Below, one piece after another: positions 1-5,066 of a stretch of 5,066 nucleotides of DNA. The notes under the pieces are model-generated. The model did not search any database. It had not been told where the DNA came from and saw only the letters and a program-made list of their open reading frames with translations. Position numbers and translations under genes: made by a program. Within the stretch, counting starts at the first letter, position 1. Each line of letters begins with the position of its first letter. Origin of the DNA: RGIG7450 sp045648785 (lineage in GTDB: Bacteria > Bacillota > Clostridia > RUG12999); NCBI GenBank assembly GCA_045648785.1, contig JAZROP010000005.1, forward strand, positions 1 through 5,066, given 5' to 3'.

Positions 1-34
1 AAGAAAGGACGGTATATCCCGTCCTTTCTTTTTT
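1..34 (+). terminator. Rho-independent terminator, probably bidirectional
   Basis: A perfect 12-bp stem (1-12 pairing with 19-30) encloses a 6-base loop (13-18) and runs into six T residues (29-34). In the plus direction this is a textbook intrinsic terminator for a gene ending left of the window. Read on the minus strand, the hairpin starts 2 bases after the stop codon of the deaminase gene and is preceded by an A-run, so it probably ends that transcript as well. The minus-strand T-run would lie partly outside the window and cannot be confirmed. Confidence 0.85.
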
Positions 35-521
35 AATATCCAAATTCCTCTGATAAGGAATCATCATTATCAACCCATTCGAACACATCTATCATTCGAT
101 ATGTATCAGCAGTGTCGCGAATGATAACAGTAGATATGCCGGCGTTAATGATTGTGCGTTTGCACATTGCACAGGAGCTTGCAGCAGAAATCAGCTCACC
201 TGTAGCTTTTTCCACGCCCACAAGGTACATGGTTGAACCAATCATATCTTTTCTTGAAGCACTTATAATGGCATTTGCCTCGGCGTGAACGCTTCTGCAA
301 AGTTCATAGCGTTCACCTCTGGGGATGTTGAGCTTTTCGCGCATGCAAAATCCAAGTTCTGAGCAGTTTTTTCTGCCTCTTGGGGCGCCGTTGTATCCAG
401 TAGAAATAATTTCGTCATTTTTAACGATAATCGCACCGAAACAACGCCTGAGACATGTGCTTCGCTCAAGCACTGTCTGTGCTATATCAAGATAATAATT
501 ATGCTTGTCGGTTCTTGTCAT
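33..521 (-). CDS. Deoxycytidylate (dCMP) deaminase family protein
   Basis: A 162-residue zinc-dependent deaminase, most likely converting dCMP to dUMP in the cytoplasm and so feeding dTMP synthesis. The core motifs are H79-A-E81 (zinc ligand and proton-shuttle Glu) and C117-A-M-C120 (zinc ligands). The stretch T21..C23-L-R-R and GYNGAPRG (42-49) are typical of the dCMP deaminase/ComEB family. Further cysteines (C23, C27, C53, C59, C75) fit the second, structural zinc site known from some dCMP deaminases; that part is inference. The usual Pro before the CxxC motif is Ser116. The start at 521 is chosen because GAGGTGA (527-533) sits 5 bases upstream and a TATAAT box (540-545) lies just beyond. 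The frame stays open to an ATG at 590, but that would lie upstream of the promoter. Length fits the family. Its true substrate could be another cytosine compound. Confidence 0.9.
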   Translation of the reverse strand: MTRTDKHNYYLDIAQTVLERSTCLRRCFGAIIVKNDEIISTGYNGAPRGRKNCSELGFCMREKLNIPRGERYELCRSVHAEANAIISASRKDMIGSTMYLVGVEKATGELISAASSCAMCKRTIINAGISTVIIRDTADTYRMIDVFEWVDNDDSLSEEFGY

Positions 522-539
522 ATTAATCACCTCAAAACC

Positions 540-568
540 ATTATACAATAAAAGAAAATAAATTGCAA
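540..568 (-). promoter_or_regulatory. Promoter of the deaminase gene
   Basis: Reading the minus strand, -35 TTGCAA (563-568; 4 of 6 matches to TTGACA) is followed by a 17-bp spacer and a perfect -10 TATAAT (540-545). The expected start point, about 533, gives a leader of only about 12 bases that begins at the ribosome binding site GAGGTGA. The -35 hexamer is its own reverse complement and is also used by the opposing promoter. The start point is inferred from spacing, not shown. Confidence 0.7.
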
Positions 569-591
569 TAGATATATTTTTATGATACAAT
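563..591 (+). promoter_or_regulatory. Promoter of the small Cys-rich membrane protein gene
   Basis: On the plus strand the same -35 hexamer TTGCAA (563-568) is followed by a 17-bp spacer and -10 TACAAT (586-591; 5 of 6 matches), with an upstream TG at 583-584 forming an extended -10. The predicted start near 598 lies just before GAGGTGA (599-605), so this leader is also very short. Supported by box matches and spacing only. Confidence 0.65.
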
Positions 592-610
592 AATGGAAGA
601 GGTGAAAAGT

Positions 611-754
611 ATGAAGATTATTTTTGCAATCTGTCTGATTGTGGCAGTATGCCTTTTTATATATCTTATCGGCAGAAAAGGAAATATAAAGGGTGGTTGT
701 AACAGTTGCGTTAATTGCCCGATGAAAGATTGTGCCGAAAGAAGTCAGGATTAA
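611..754 (+). CDS. Small single-pass membrane protein with Cys-rich tail
   Basis: A 47-residue protein. ATG at 611 has a good ribosome binding site, GAGGTGA at 599-605 with 5 bases of spacing, and its own promoter upstream, so I regard this as a real gene despite its size. Residues 3-20 form one hydrophobic membrane segment with two cysteines (C8, C14). It is followed by a basic turn (GRKGNIKGG, 21-29) and a cytosolic tail carrying C30-x2-C33-x2-C36-x4-C41. The layout, one membrane helix plus a short cluster of cysteines, resembles the FeoB-associated Cys-rich membrane protein family, suggesting metal binding. The resemblance is by pattern only, and no FeoB gene is in the window. Its stop overlaps that of the convergent amidase gene. 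Function unproven. Confidence 0.75.
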   Translation: MKIIFAICLIVAVCLFIYLIGRKGNIKGGCNSCVNCPMKDCAERSQD

Positions 755-1488
755 ATATTAATATACTGTGCATTTGCATAGCCGGTAATGCCGTTGTATT
801 CAACAACATACCAATCACCTGCCCGGCCGTAAACTGTGACGGTAGCCCCGTCGGGAATACCTCCCTTGCTGTATGAAAGAGTGGAGGGGCGTGTGCGGAT
901 GTTAAGATATGATCCATCTGAATTTACGCGCCCGGTGCGGATTGGCGTTGGGCGTATAAAAGGAATTCCAAAAAAGTCGCAAAGGGAAACTACAACATTT
1001 TCTGCAATCAGTTCCACATTATTTCTTATCCAGGCGGCGTCCTGCGCATTATCGTGATAGGCGAATTCTATAAAAGATGCGGGCGCACGGGTTTGAGTTA
1101 CCTCGCCGATAGAGGTTGTTGCTTCCGCTCTTGCCGGGGTGGAGTAGGGATAAATTTCGTCCAGGTTATTTGCAATTATTGTTGAAGCACGCTGACCCTC
1201 CGGGTCGTTTGGTGAATAAAAGACAATGGGTCCCTGAAGCTGGCCGGAAAGCTCGTCGGGCGAGGCGTTGGAGTGAAGCGCAAGGTGCAGATCATAATTT
1301 CCTGCGTTGGATGCTACTATTGACTGAGCAGCGTTCATCTGAGGCGTATTTCGAGCAAACTCAATTCCGCAGGAGCGTAAAAATGGTTCCATGGCATCGG
1401 CGATTAGATTCATGTAAAGCTCTTCATTTCCTCCGCCGACATAGGGATTGAATTCCTGAGTTGAGGGGCTTAAATATATTCTTGGCAT
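751..1488 (-). CDS. N-acetylmuramoyl-L-alanine amidase (Amidase_3-like) with SH3b domain
   Basis: A 245-residue two-domain protein. Residues 1-175 resemble the zinc amidases that cleave the bond between N-acetylmuramic acid and L-alanine in peptidoglycan. Glu23 (four residues before N27-L28), His72 in LHLALHSNA and Glu141 in IEFAYHDN match the family's second and third zinc ligands and catalytic Glu. The usual first ligand, His in an LDPGHGG motif, is replaced: the aligned segment is LSPSTQE (6-12). Residues about 184-245 form a bacterial SH3 domain (LNIRTRPS, GDWYVVEYNGITGYANAQYI), probably for wall binding. No signal peptide is visible, so export would need another route, such as release from a mother cell or a phage-like holin. 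The start is supported by AAGGAGATG just upstream (1493-1501). The gene stands alone on its strand and converges on the gene to its left. Confidence 0.82.
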   Translation of the reverse strand: MPRIYLSPSTQEFNPYVGGGNEELYMNLIADAMEPFLRSCGIEFARNTPQMNAAQSIVASNAGNYDLHLALHSNASPDELSGQLQGPIVFYSPNDPEGQRASTIIANNLDEIYPYSTPARAEATTSIGEVTQTRAPASFIEFAYHDNAQDAAWIRNNVELIAENVVVSLCDFFGIPFIRPTPIRTGRVNSDGSYLNIRTRPSTLSYSKGGIPDGATVTVYGRAGDWYVVEYNGITGYANAQYINI

Positions 1489-1503
1489 AAAACATCTCCT
1501 TTT

Positions 1504-1527
1504 GTCCGCGTAATGCGGGCTTTTTTT
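1504..1527 (+). terminator. Plus-strand terminator-like hairpin
   Basis: GTCCGC (1504-1509) pairs with GCGGGC (1515-1520), six pairs including one G-T, around the loop GTAAT. Seven T residues follow (1521-1527). This is terminator geometry on the plus strand, although the DNA just to its left codes on the minus strand. It could end plus-strand transcripts from the small gene at 611 that run on across the amidase. It would also insulate the decarboxylase operon. On the minus strand the same hairpin lies in the amidase leader directly before the ribosome binding site. Confidence 0.65.
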
Positions 1528-1579
1528 AAATATATATGCAGTTTAAATAAAAAATTGCATAACTTTTTAAAAGAGGTTT

Positions 1580-1609
1580 ATTATATTAAATAAGGTAAAA
1601 TAATGTGTG
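1580..1609 (-). promoter_or_regulatory. Possible amidase promoter (weak)
   Basis: Read on the minus strand, a perfect TATAAT box lies at 1580-1585. The best -35 partner is CACACA at 1604-1609 with an 18-bp spacer (3 of 6 matches), which is weak. If used, transcripts would start near 1573 and carry a leader of about 85 bases containing the 1504-1520 hairpin. In such AT-rich DNA a chance TATAAT is quite possible. Confidence 0.3.
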
Positions 1610-1616
1610 GAAATAA

Positions 1617-1645
1617 TTGACAAAAAAAGAGAATTGTAGTATAGT
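1617..1645 (+). promoter_or_regulatory. Main promoter of the oxaloacetate decarboxylase operon
   Basis: A perfect -35 TTGACA (1617-1622), a 17-bp spacer and -10 TATAGT (1640-1645; 5 of 6 matches) form a strong vegetative-type promoter. The start point should fall near 1652, giving a leader of about 90 bases before the first gene. An overlapping TATACA at 1645-1650 is a less well spaced -10 alternative (22 bp). Confidence 0.75.
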
Positions 1646-1670
1646 ATACAATGGGGTGGGATTGGAATAC

Positions 1671-1691
1671 AATTTGACTCCGGAGTAAATT
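1671..1691 (+). promoter_or_regulatory. Palindrome in the operon leader, candidate operator
   Basis: The perfect 10-bp palindrome ACTCCGGAGT (1677-1686) is flanked by AATTT (1671-1675) and AAATT (1687-1691), which are also complementary, with one unpaired G at 1676. Having no loop bases, it suits a dimeric repressor site better than an RNA hairpin, and there is no T-run to make it a terminator. It lies about 20-40 bases after the predicted start of transcription, a position where a bound repressor could block the polymerase. The binding protein is unknown. Confidence 0.4.
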
Positions 1692-1740
1692 TATTTAATA
1701 ATTTTTTATGATAATGACAAACAAAAAAGGAGGTGCTTTT

Positions 1741-2019
1741 ATGATAAGCAACTGGTTTGTCGTAGCAATGGGTGTGGGTACTGTATTTGTAGGTCTCATA
1801 TGTATTATTTTTATTTCAATGTTAATGAGCTATCTCTGCAGAGGTCTTGCTAAAAACAAACCTGCGGAAAAAGCAGCACCGGTGGCTTCGGCTCCCGTAG
1901 CGGCTCCGGTGGAAATTGCAAACAAACAGGAGTTCGTTGCAGCGGTCTCAGCAGCAATTGCTGAACATTCAGGATGTAATATGGAAGGTATTCGTATTTT
2001 ATCAATCAAAAGAATTTAA
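1741..2019 (+). CDS. oadG: OadG-family subunit of sodium-pumping decarboxylase
   Basis: A 92-residue small membrane subunit (gamma/delta type) that anchors and helps assemble the decarboxylase. Residues about 5-33 form one transmembrane helix, followed by a basic boundary (CRGLAKNK) and an Ala/Pro-rich flexible linker (about 41-57). The C-terminal segment 63-92 ends in G-C-N-M-E-G-I-R-I-L-S-I-K-R-I, closely resembling the conserved tail of Firmicute OadG-like proteins. ATG 1741 is chosen because AAGGAGGTG (1727-1735) is well placed. The in-frame ATG codons at 1708 and 1714 have no ribosome binding site. It is the first gene of the operon, 26 bp before the biotin carrier. The zinc-binding histidines described for the Klebsiella gamma subunit tail are not evident. 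Identification rests on topology, tail and context. Confidence 0.85.
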   Translation: MISNWFVVAMGVGTVFVGLICIIFISMLMSYLCRGLAKNKPAEKAAPVASAPVAAPVEIANKQEFVAAVSAAIAEHSGCNMEGIRILSIKRI

Positions 2020-2045
2020 GTTTAAAAAGGAAAGGGATAATCATC

Positions 2046-2408
2046 ATGAAAACATATCGTGTAAATGTAAACGGAACTAATTATGAAATTCAGGTTGAAG
2101 AAATTTCAGCAGCAGAAGCTAAAAGTGCTCCTGTAGCAGCGCCTGCAGCAGCTCCTGCACAGGCAGTAGCTCCGGTTGCTACTGCTCCCGCAGGTGGAGA
2201 GGCAGTAAACAGCCCCATGCCCGGAACAATACTTGCAGTTAATGTTAAAGCGGGAGACGCTGTTAAAGCAGGCCAGGTACTTATGATTCTCGAGGCTATG
2301 AAAATGGAAAATGAAATTGTTGCTCCGGTTGACGGTACAGTTGCGTCAGTTTCAGTAAATCAGGGCGCTACAGTTGAAACAGGTACACTCCTCTGCACAA
2401 TCGCTTGA
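2046..2408 (+). CDS. Biotin carboxyl carrier protein of the decarboxylase
   Basis: A 120-residue carrier that holds the CO2-carrying biotin and shuttles between the carboxyltransferase (OadA) and the membrane decarboxylase (OadB). Residues 1-25 form a short beta-rich head (KTYRVNVNGTNYEIQVEE). About 26-51 are an Ala/Pro-rich flexible linker, and 53-120 are a complete biotinyl domain. The motif E83-A-M-K86-M-E-N marks Lys86 as the biotinylation site, 34 residues from the C terminus, the usual distance. The start has a moderate ribosome binding site (AAGGAAAGGG, 2027-2036) with 9 bases of spacing. In many bacteria this domain is the C-terminal end of OadA; here it is a separate gene, as in methylmalonyl-CoA and glutaconyl-CoA decarboxylases. 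Attachment needs a biotin ligase encoded elsewhere. Confidence 0.93.
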   Translation: MKTYRVNVNGTNYEIQVEEISAAEAKSAPVAAPAAAPAQAVAPVATAPAGGEAVNSPMPGTILAVNVKAGDAVKAGQVLMILEAMKMENEIVAPVDGTVASVSVNQGATVETGTLLCTIA

Positions 2409-2427
2409 AACGCTGGGAGGATAAATC

Positions 2428-3654
2428 ATGAATGTATTTATGAATTTTATTCAGGATACAGGTATTTACAAGCTTTTTTCCAACCCCGAATCTCTAATCA
2501 TGGTTGCGATTGCGTGTGTTCTACTGTATCTTGCTATTGTTAAAAAGTTTGAGCCGCTACTCCTTTTGCCTATCGCATTCGGTATGCTGCTCACCAACCT
2601 TCTTGGTGCTGATATGTACCATGAACAGCTCTTTGCAGGTGGACATGTTCATTGGGAAATGTTTGGCAGCGGTATTCCTCTTGCTGACGGAAGCACAGTT
2701 CAGCCCGGACTTATTGACGTTTTATACCTTGGCGTAAAACTTGGTGTTTACCCCTGTCTTATATTTATTGGCGTTGGTGCCATGACAGACTTTGGTCCGC
2801 TGATTGCAAACCCAAAAAGTTTGCTTCTCGGTGCAGCAGCTCAGCTTGGTATTTTCCTTACATTCCTCGGCGTGAAATATCTGTTCCCGCTTGTTGATGA
2901 TACAATTGTTGGTGATGCTCTTAACAATGTAGCGGCATCAGTAGGTATTATAGGTGGTGCAGACGGTCCTACCGCAATTTTTGTTACATCAAAGCTGGCT
3001 CCCGCATATCTTGGACCTATTGCCGTTGCGGCATATTCTTATATGGCGCTCGTACCGGTTATTCAGCCCCCTATTATGAAGGCGCTGACAACCAAAAAGG
3101 AACGCCAGATAGTTATGAAACCTTTGAGAGAGGTTTCAAGAACAGAAAAAATCATTTTCCCGATTGTTGTTACTTTCTTTGTATCAATGATAGTTCCGTC
3201 AGCTACTCCGCTTGTAGGTGCACTCATGTTGGGTAACCTGCTCAAGGAGTGTGGCGTAACAGAAAGACTTTCCAAAACAGTTCAGAACGAGCTGATGAAC
3301 ATTGTAACAGTATTTCTTGGAGTCTCAGTTGGTGCAACAGCGACAGCATCTACATTCCTTTCACCTATCACACTTTGTATAATTGCAATGGGTATTGTAG
3401 CATTTGGTTTCGGTACAGCCGGCGGGGTGCTTCTTGCTAAGTTTATGAACCTGTTCACAAAGAACAAAATCAATCCGCTTATCGGTAGTGCGGGCGTATC
3501 TGCAGTTCCTATGGCAGCTCGTGTATCTCAGGTTGTAGGCCAGAAAGAAAATCCCTCCAACTTCCTTCTTATGCATGCTATGGGTCCCAATGTTGCGGGC
3601 GTAATCGGTTCTGCTATTGCGGCAGGCGTATTCCTTTCACTTTTCGGAGGTTAA
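2428..3654 (+). CDS. oadB: Sodium-translocating decarboxylase beta subunit (carboxybiotin decarboxylase)
   Basis: A 408-residue multi-pass membrane protein that decarboxylates carboxybiotin and couples this to Na+ export. Length is close to that of other OadB proteins. GGADGPT (176-182) contains Asp179. Together with Tyr205, Asn349, Gly353, Ser358 and Arg365, it lines up at a constant offset of 24 with the functional residues D203, Y229, N373, G377, S382 and R389 known from Klebsiella OadB. All are retained, so Na+ pumping is expected. The segment 353-368 (GSAGVSAVPMAARVSQ) and the C-terminal glycine-rich helix (387-408) are typical. Hydrophobic segments alternate with short loops; a longer polar stretch at about 61-95 is probably extracytoplasmic. 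ATG 2428 follows GGGAGG (2415-2420), 19 bp after the carrier gene. The beta subunit is shared by several decarboxylases, so substrate identity comes from OadA. Confidence 0.95.
   Translation: MNVFMNFIQDTGIYKLFSNPESLIMVAIACVLLYLAIVKKFEPLLLLPIAFGMLLTNLLGADMYHEQLFAGGHVHWEMFGSGIPLADGSTVQPGLIDVLYLGVKLGVYPCLIFIGVGAMTDFGPLIANPKSLLLGAAAQLGIFLTFLGVKYLFPLVDDTIVGDALNNVAASVGIIGGADGPTAIFVTSKLAPAYLGPIAVAAYSYMALVPVIQPPIMKALTTKKERQIVMKPLREVSRTEKIIFPIVVTFFVSMIVPSATPLVGALMLGNLLKECGVTERLSKTVQNELMNIVTVFLGVSVGATATASTFLSPITLCIIAMGIVAFGFGTAGGVLLAKFMNLFTKNKINPLIGSAGVSAVPMAARVSQVVGQKENPSNFLLMHAMGPNVAGVIGSAIAAGVFLSLFGG
3646..3650 (+). promoter_or_regulatory. oadA ribosome binding site inside the end of oadB
   Basis: GGAGG, the strongest Shine-Dalgarno core, is made by the last two glycine codons of oadB (GGA GGT). 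It lies 9 bases before the oadA start, and the oadB stop (3652-3654) falls between the two. Ribosomes finishing oadB would uncover or re-use this site, so translation of the two genes is probably coupled. Confidence 0.75.
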
Positions 3655-3659
3655 TTTAA

Positions 3660-5066
3660 ATGAGCAAACTTTATATTACAGATACAATCCTTCGTGATGC
3701 GCACCAGTCACAAGCGGCAACACGAATGAGAATTGAGGATATGATTCCTGTTTTAGAAAAGCTTGATAAAGTTGGTTACTGGTCGCTTGAATGTTGGGGT
3801 GGCGCAACTTTTGATGCTTGTATGAGATTTTTAGACGAAGACCCGTGGGAAAGACTCCGTACATTCAAAAAACATATGCCAAACACTAAGCTTCAGATGC
3901 TTTTCAGGGGTCAGAATATTCTTGGTTACAAACACTATGCAGACGATGTTGTTGAACAGTTTGTTAAAAAATCAATAGAAAATGGTATTGATGTTGTAAG
4001 AATTTTTGATGCGCTCAACGATGTGAGAAACTTAGAGGCTGCTATCAAATATACAAAAAAATACAAAGGTCATTGTGAAGCTGCTCTCAGCTACACAACA
4101 AGCCCTGTTCACAACCTTGAGTATTTCGTAAAACTTGCTAAAAAGCTTGAGGATATGGGTGCAGATTCCATCTGTATCAAGGATATGGCTAACCTGCTTC
4201 TGCCTTATGATGCTTTTGAACTTGTAAAAGCGTTAAAGAGCGAGGTTAAAGTGCCTATTCACATGCATACTCATAACACAACAGGTACCGGCGACATGGT
4301 TAACCTTATGGCGGCTCAGGCAGGCGTTGATATTGTTGACTGTGCACTTTCACCTCTCGGTAATGGTACAGCTCAGCCGGCAACAGAAGCACTTGTTGCA
4401 ACACTTCAGGGAACTGAAAGAGATACAGGTCTTGATTTGGGTCTGCTTTCTGAAATTGCAGCGCATTTCAGAAAAGTTGCAGACAAGCTTATGGCGGAGG
4501 GTACACTCAATCCGAAAGTTCTTTCGGTTGACACAAATACTCTGCTTTATCAGGTTCCGGGCGGTATGCTTTCAAACCTGCTCTCTCAGCTCAAGCAGGC
4601 TAATGCCGAAGATAAATATTATGATGTTCTGGCAGAAATTCCGAGAGTTAGAGAGGACTTCGGATATCCACCGCTTGTTACTCCTACAAGCCAGATTGTT
4701 GGCACTCAGGCAGTTATGAACATCCTTTCCGGTGAAAGATATAAAATGGTTCCCAAAGAATCAAAAGGGCTTCTCCGTGGCGAGTATGGTCAGCTTCCCG
4801 GCAAGGTTAATGAAGAAGTAAGAAAGAAAGCTATCGGCGATGATGAGGTTATTACCTGCAGACCTGCAGACCTCCTTTCACCTGAACTTGAAAAATACAA
4901 AAATGAACTTGGCGACAGAGCAAAACAGGAAGAAGATGTATTAAGCTATGCACTTTTTCCGCAGGTTGCTACAAAGTTCTTTGATATAAGAGACGGTAAA
5001 GTTGCGAAAAAAGCGGAATCCTACGCAGACGGAGTTCGCGTACTTTATGTAGACGATAGAAGCTAA
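3660..5066 (+). CDS. oadA: Oxaloacetate decarboxylase alpha subunit, carboxyltransferase domain only
   Basis: A 468-residue cytoplasmic carboxyltransferase that moves the carboxyl group of oxaloacetate to biotin, giving pyruvate. Residues about 1-270 are the metal-dependent TIM barrel shared with pyruvate carboxylase: the TDTILRDAHQS motif (7-17) with metal ligand Asp13, Lys174 in CIKDMA (the lysine carbamylated in this family), and the HMHTHNTTG motif (201-209) with metal ligands His203 and His205. About 290-468 are the conserved PYC/OADA domain (QVPGGMLSNLLSQLK, DFGYPPLVTPTSQIVGTQA). Typical OadA proteins reach nearly 600 residues because a biotinyl domain follows; this one stops before it, and the carrier is the separate gene at 2046-2408. 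The gene is complete, with TAA as the last three bases of the window. It starts 5 bp after oadB with a coupled ribosome binding site. Pyruvate carboxylase subunit B is the main alternative name; the adjoining oadB favours the decarboxylase. Confidence 0.93.
   Translation: MSKLYITDTILRDAHQSQAATRMRIEDMIPVLEKLDKVGYWSLECWGGATFDACMRFLDEDPWERLRTFKKHMPNTKLQMLFRGQNILGYKHYADDVVEQFVKKSIENGIDVVRIFDALNDVRNLEAAIKYTKKYKGHCEAALSYTTSPVHNLEYFVKLAKKLEDMGADSICIKDMANLLLPYDAFELVKALKSEVKVPIHMHTHNTTGTGDMVNLMAAQAGVDIVDCALSPLGNGTAQPATEALVATLQGTERDTGLDLGLLSEIAAHFRKVADKLMAEGTLNPKVLSVDTNTLLYQVPGGMLSNLLSQLKQANAEDKYYDVLAEIPRVREDFGYPPLVTPTSQIVGTQAVMNILSGERYKMVPKESKGLLRGEYGQLPGKVNEEVRKKAIGDDEVITCRPADLLSPELEKYKNELGDRAKQEEDVLSYALFPQVATKFFDIRDGKVAKKAESYADGVRVLYVDDRS

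Noticed and set aside
522..590. N-terminal extension of the deaminase frame to an ATG at 590
   Set aside because: The extra 23 codons cover the -10, -35 and ribosome binding site; the family N terminus begins at the ATG at 521.
836..1451. Plus-strand open frames of 73 and 111 codons (836-1057, 1116-1451)
   Set aside because: They lie antisense to the amidase, have no recognisable domain, and show Arg/Leu/Ser-rich composition typical of shadow frames.
1535..1561. Inverted repeat TATGCA ... TGCATA with a 15-base gap
   Set aside because: Six-base arms in very AT-rich DNA are expected by chance, and there is no clear promoter to relate them to.
1708..1740. Earlier start for the OadG-like gene
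   Set aside because: No ribosome binding site precedes 1708 or 1714, the stretch would encode a basic lead unlike OadG, and it contains the strong AAGGAGGTG that serves the ATG at 1741.
1646..1740. Riboswitch or structured RNA in the operon leader
   Set aside because: The leader is only about 90 bases, AT-rich, has one loop-less palindrome and no terminator or anti-terminator pair, and matches no riboswitch core I recognise.
3063..3576. Minus-strand and plus-strand short frames inside oadB
   Set aside because: All overlap a highly conserved membrane-protein gene in other frames, without domains or convincing starts.
4327..4719. 130-codon plus-strand frame inside oadA
   Set aside because: A shifted-frame shadow of the conserved carboxyltransferase; low-complexity Leu/Gln/Arg composition and no domain.
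3660..5066. oadA as a gene truncated by the window edge
   Set aside because: The frame ends in TAA at the last three bases, and the protein covers the full PYC/OADA domain; the missing biotin domain is supplied by the separate gene at 2046-2408.
2046..5066. Operon as methylmalonyl-CoA or glutaconyl-CoA decarboxylase
   Set aside because: Those use a crotonase-fold acyl-CoA carboxyltransferase; the alpha subunit here is the TIM-barrel type with the RDAHQS and HTHN motifs, which acts on oxaloacetate or pyruvate.

Overview
The window looks like chromosomal DNA of an anaerobic, low- to mid-GC Firmicute, most likely a gut-type Clostridia lineage. The reasons are strong GGAGG-type ribosome binding sites before nearly every gene, AT-rich intergenic DNA with sigma-A-like promoters, and a biotin-dependent sodium-pumping decarboxylase operon. 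This placement is inference; no marker gene for finer taxonomy is present.

Left part (1-754): a strong hairpin with a T-run lies at the left edge. Next to it, on the minus strand, is a dCMP/cytidine-deaminase family gene (33-521). It faces away from a 47-residue membrane protein with a cysteine-rich tail on the plus strand (611-754). The 89 bp between them hold two back-to-back promoters that appear to share one palindromic -35 hexamer, TTGCAA at 563-568, each with a 17-bp spacer.

Middle part (751-1740): a minus-strand cell-wall amidase with a C-terminal SH3b domain (751-1488) converges on the small membrane-protein gene, and their stop codons interlock in a shared TTAA. Behind the amidase start is a plus-oriented terminator-like hairpin (1504-1527). 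The remaining noncoding DNA up to 1740 (252 bp in all) holds a strong plus-strand promoter (TTGACA/TATAGT), a palindrome in the leader, and only weak candidates for the amidase promoter. No gap without a gene exceeds 300 bp.

Right part (1741-5066): a four-gene operon encodes a sodium-translocating oxaloacetate decarboxylase: an OadG-like membrane subunit, a free-standing biotin carrier, the OadB sodium-channel subunit, and an OadA carboxyltransferase subunit without its own biotin domain. Expected working: OadA moves CO2 from oxaloacetate to biotin on the small carrier. The carrier swings to OadB, which decarboxylates carboxybiotin and exports Na+. The OadG-like protein anchors the assembly. 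Spacings are short (26, 19 and 5 bp), and the oadA ribosome binding site lies inside the last oadB codons. All key residues I could place in OadA, OadB and the carrier are intact, so the pump looks functional. Apart from the points listed as findings, the window is ordinary; I see no mobile element, CRISPR array, RNA gene or clearly new multi-gene system.
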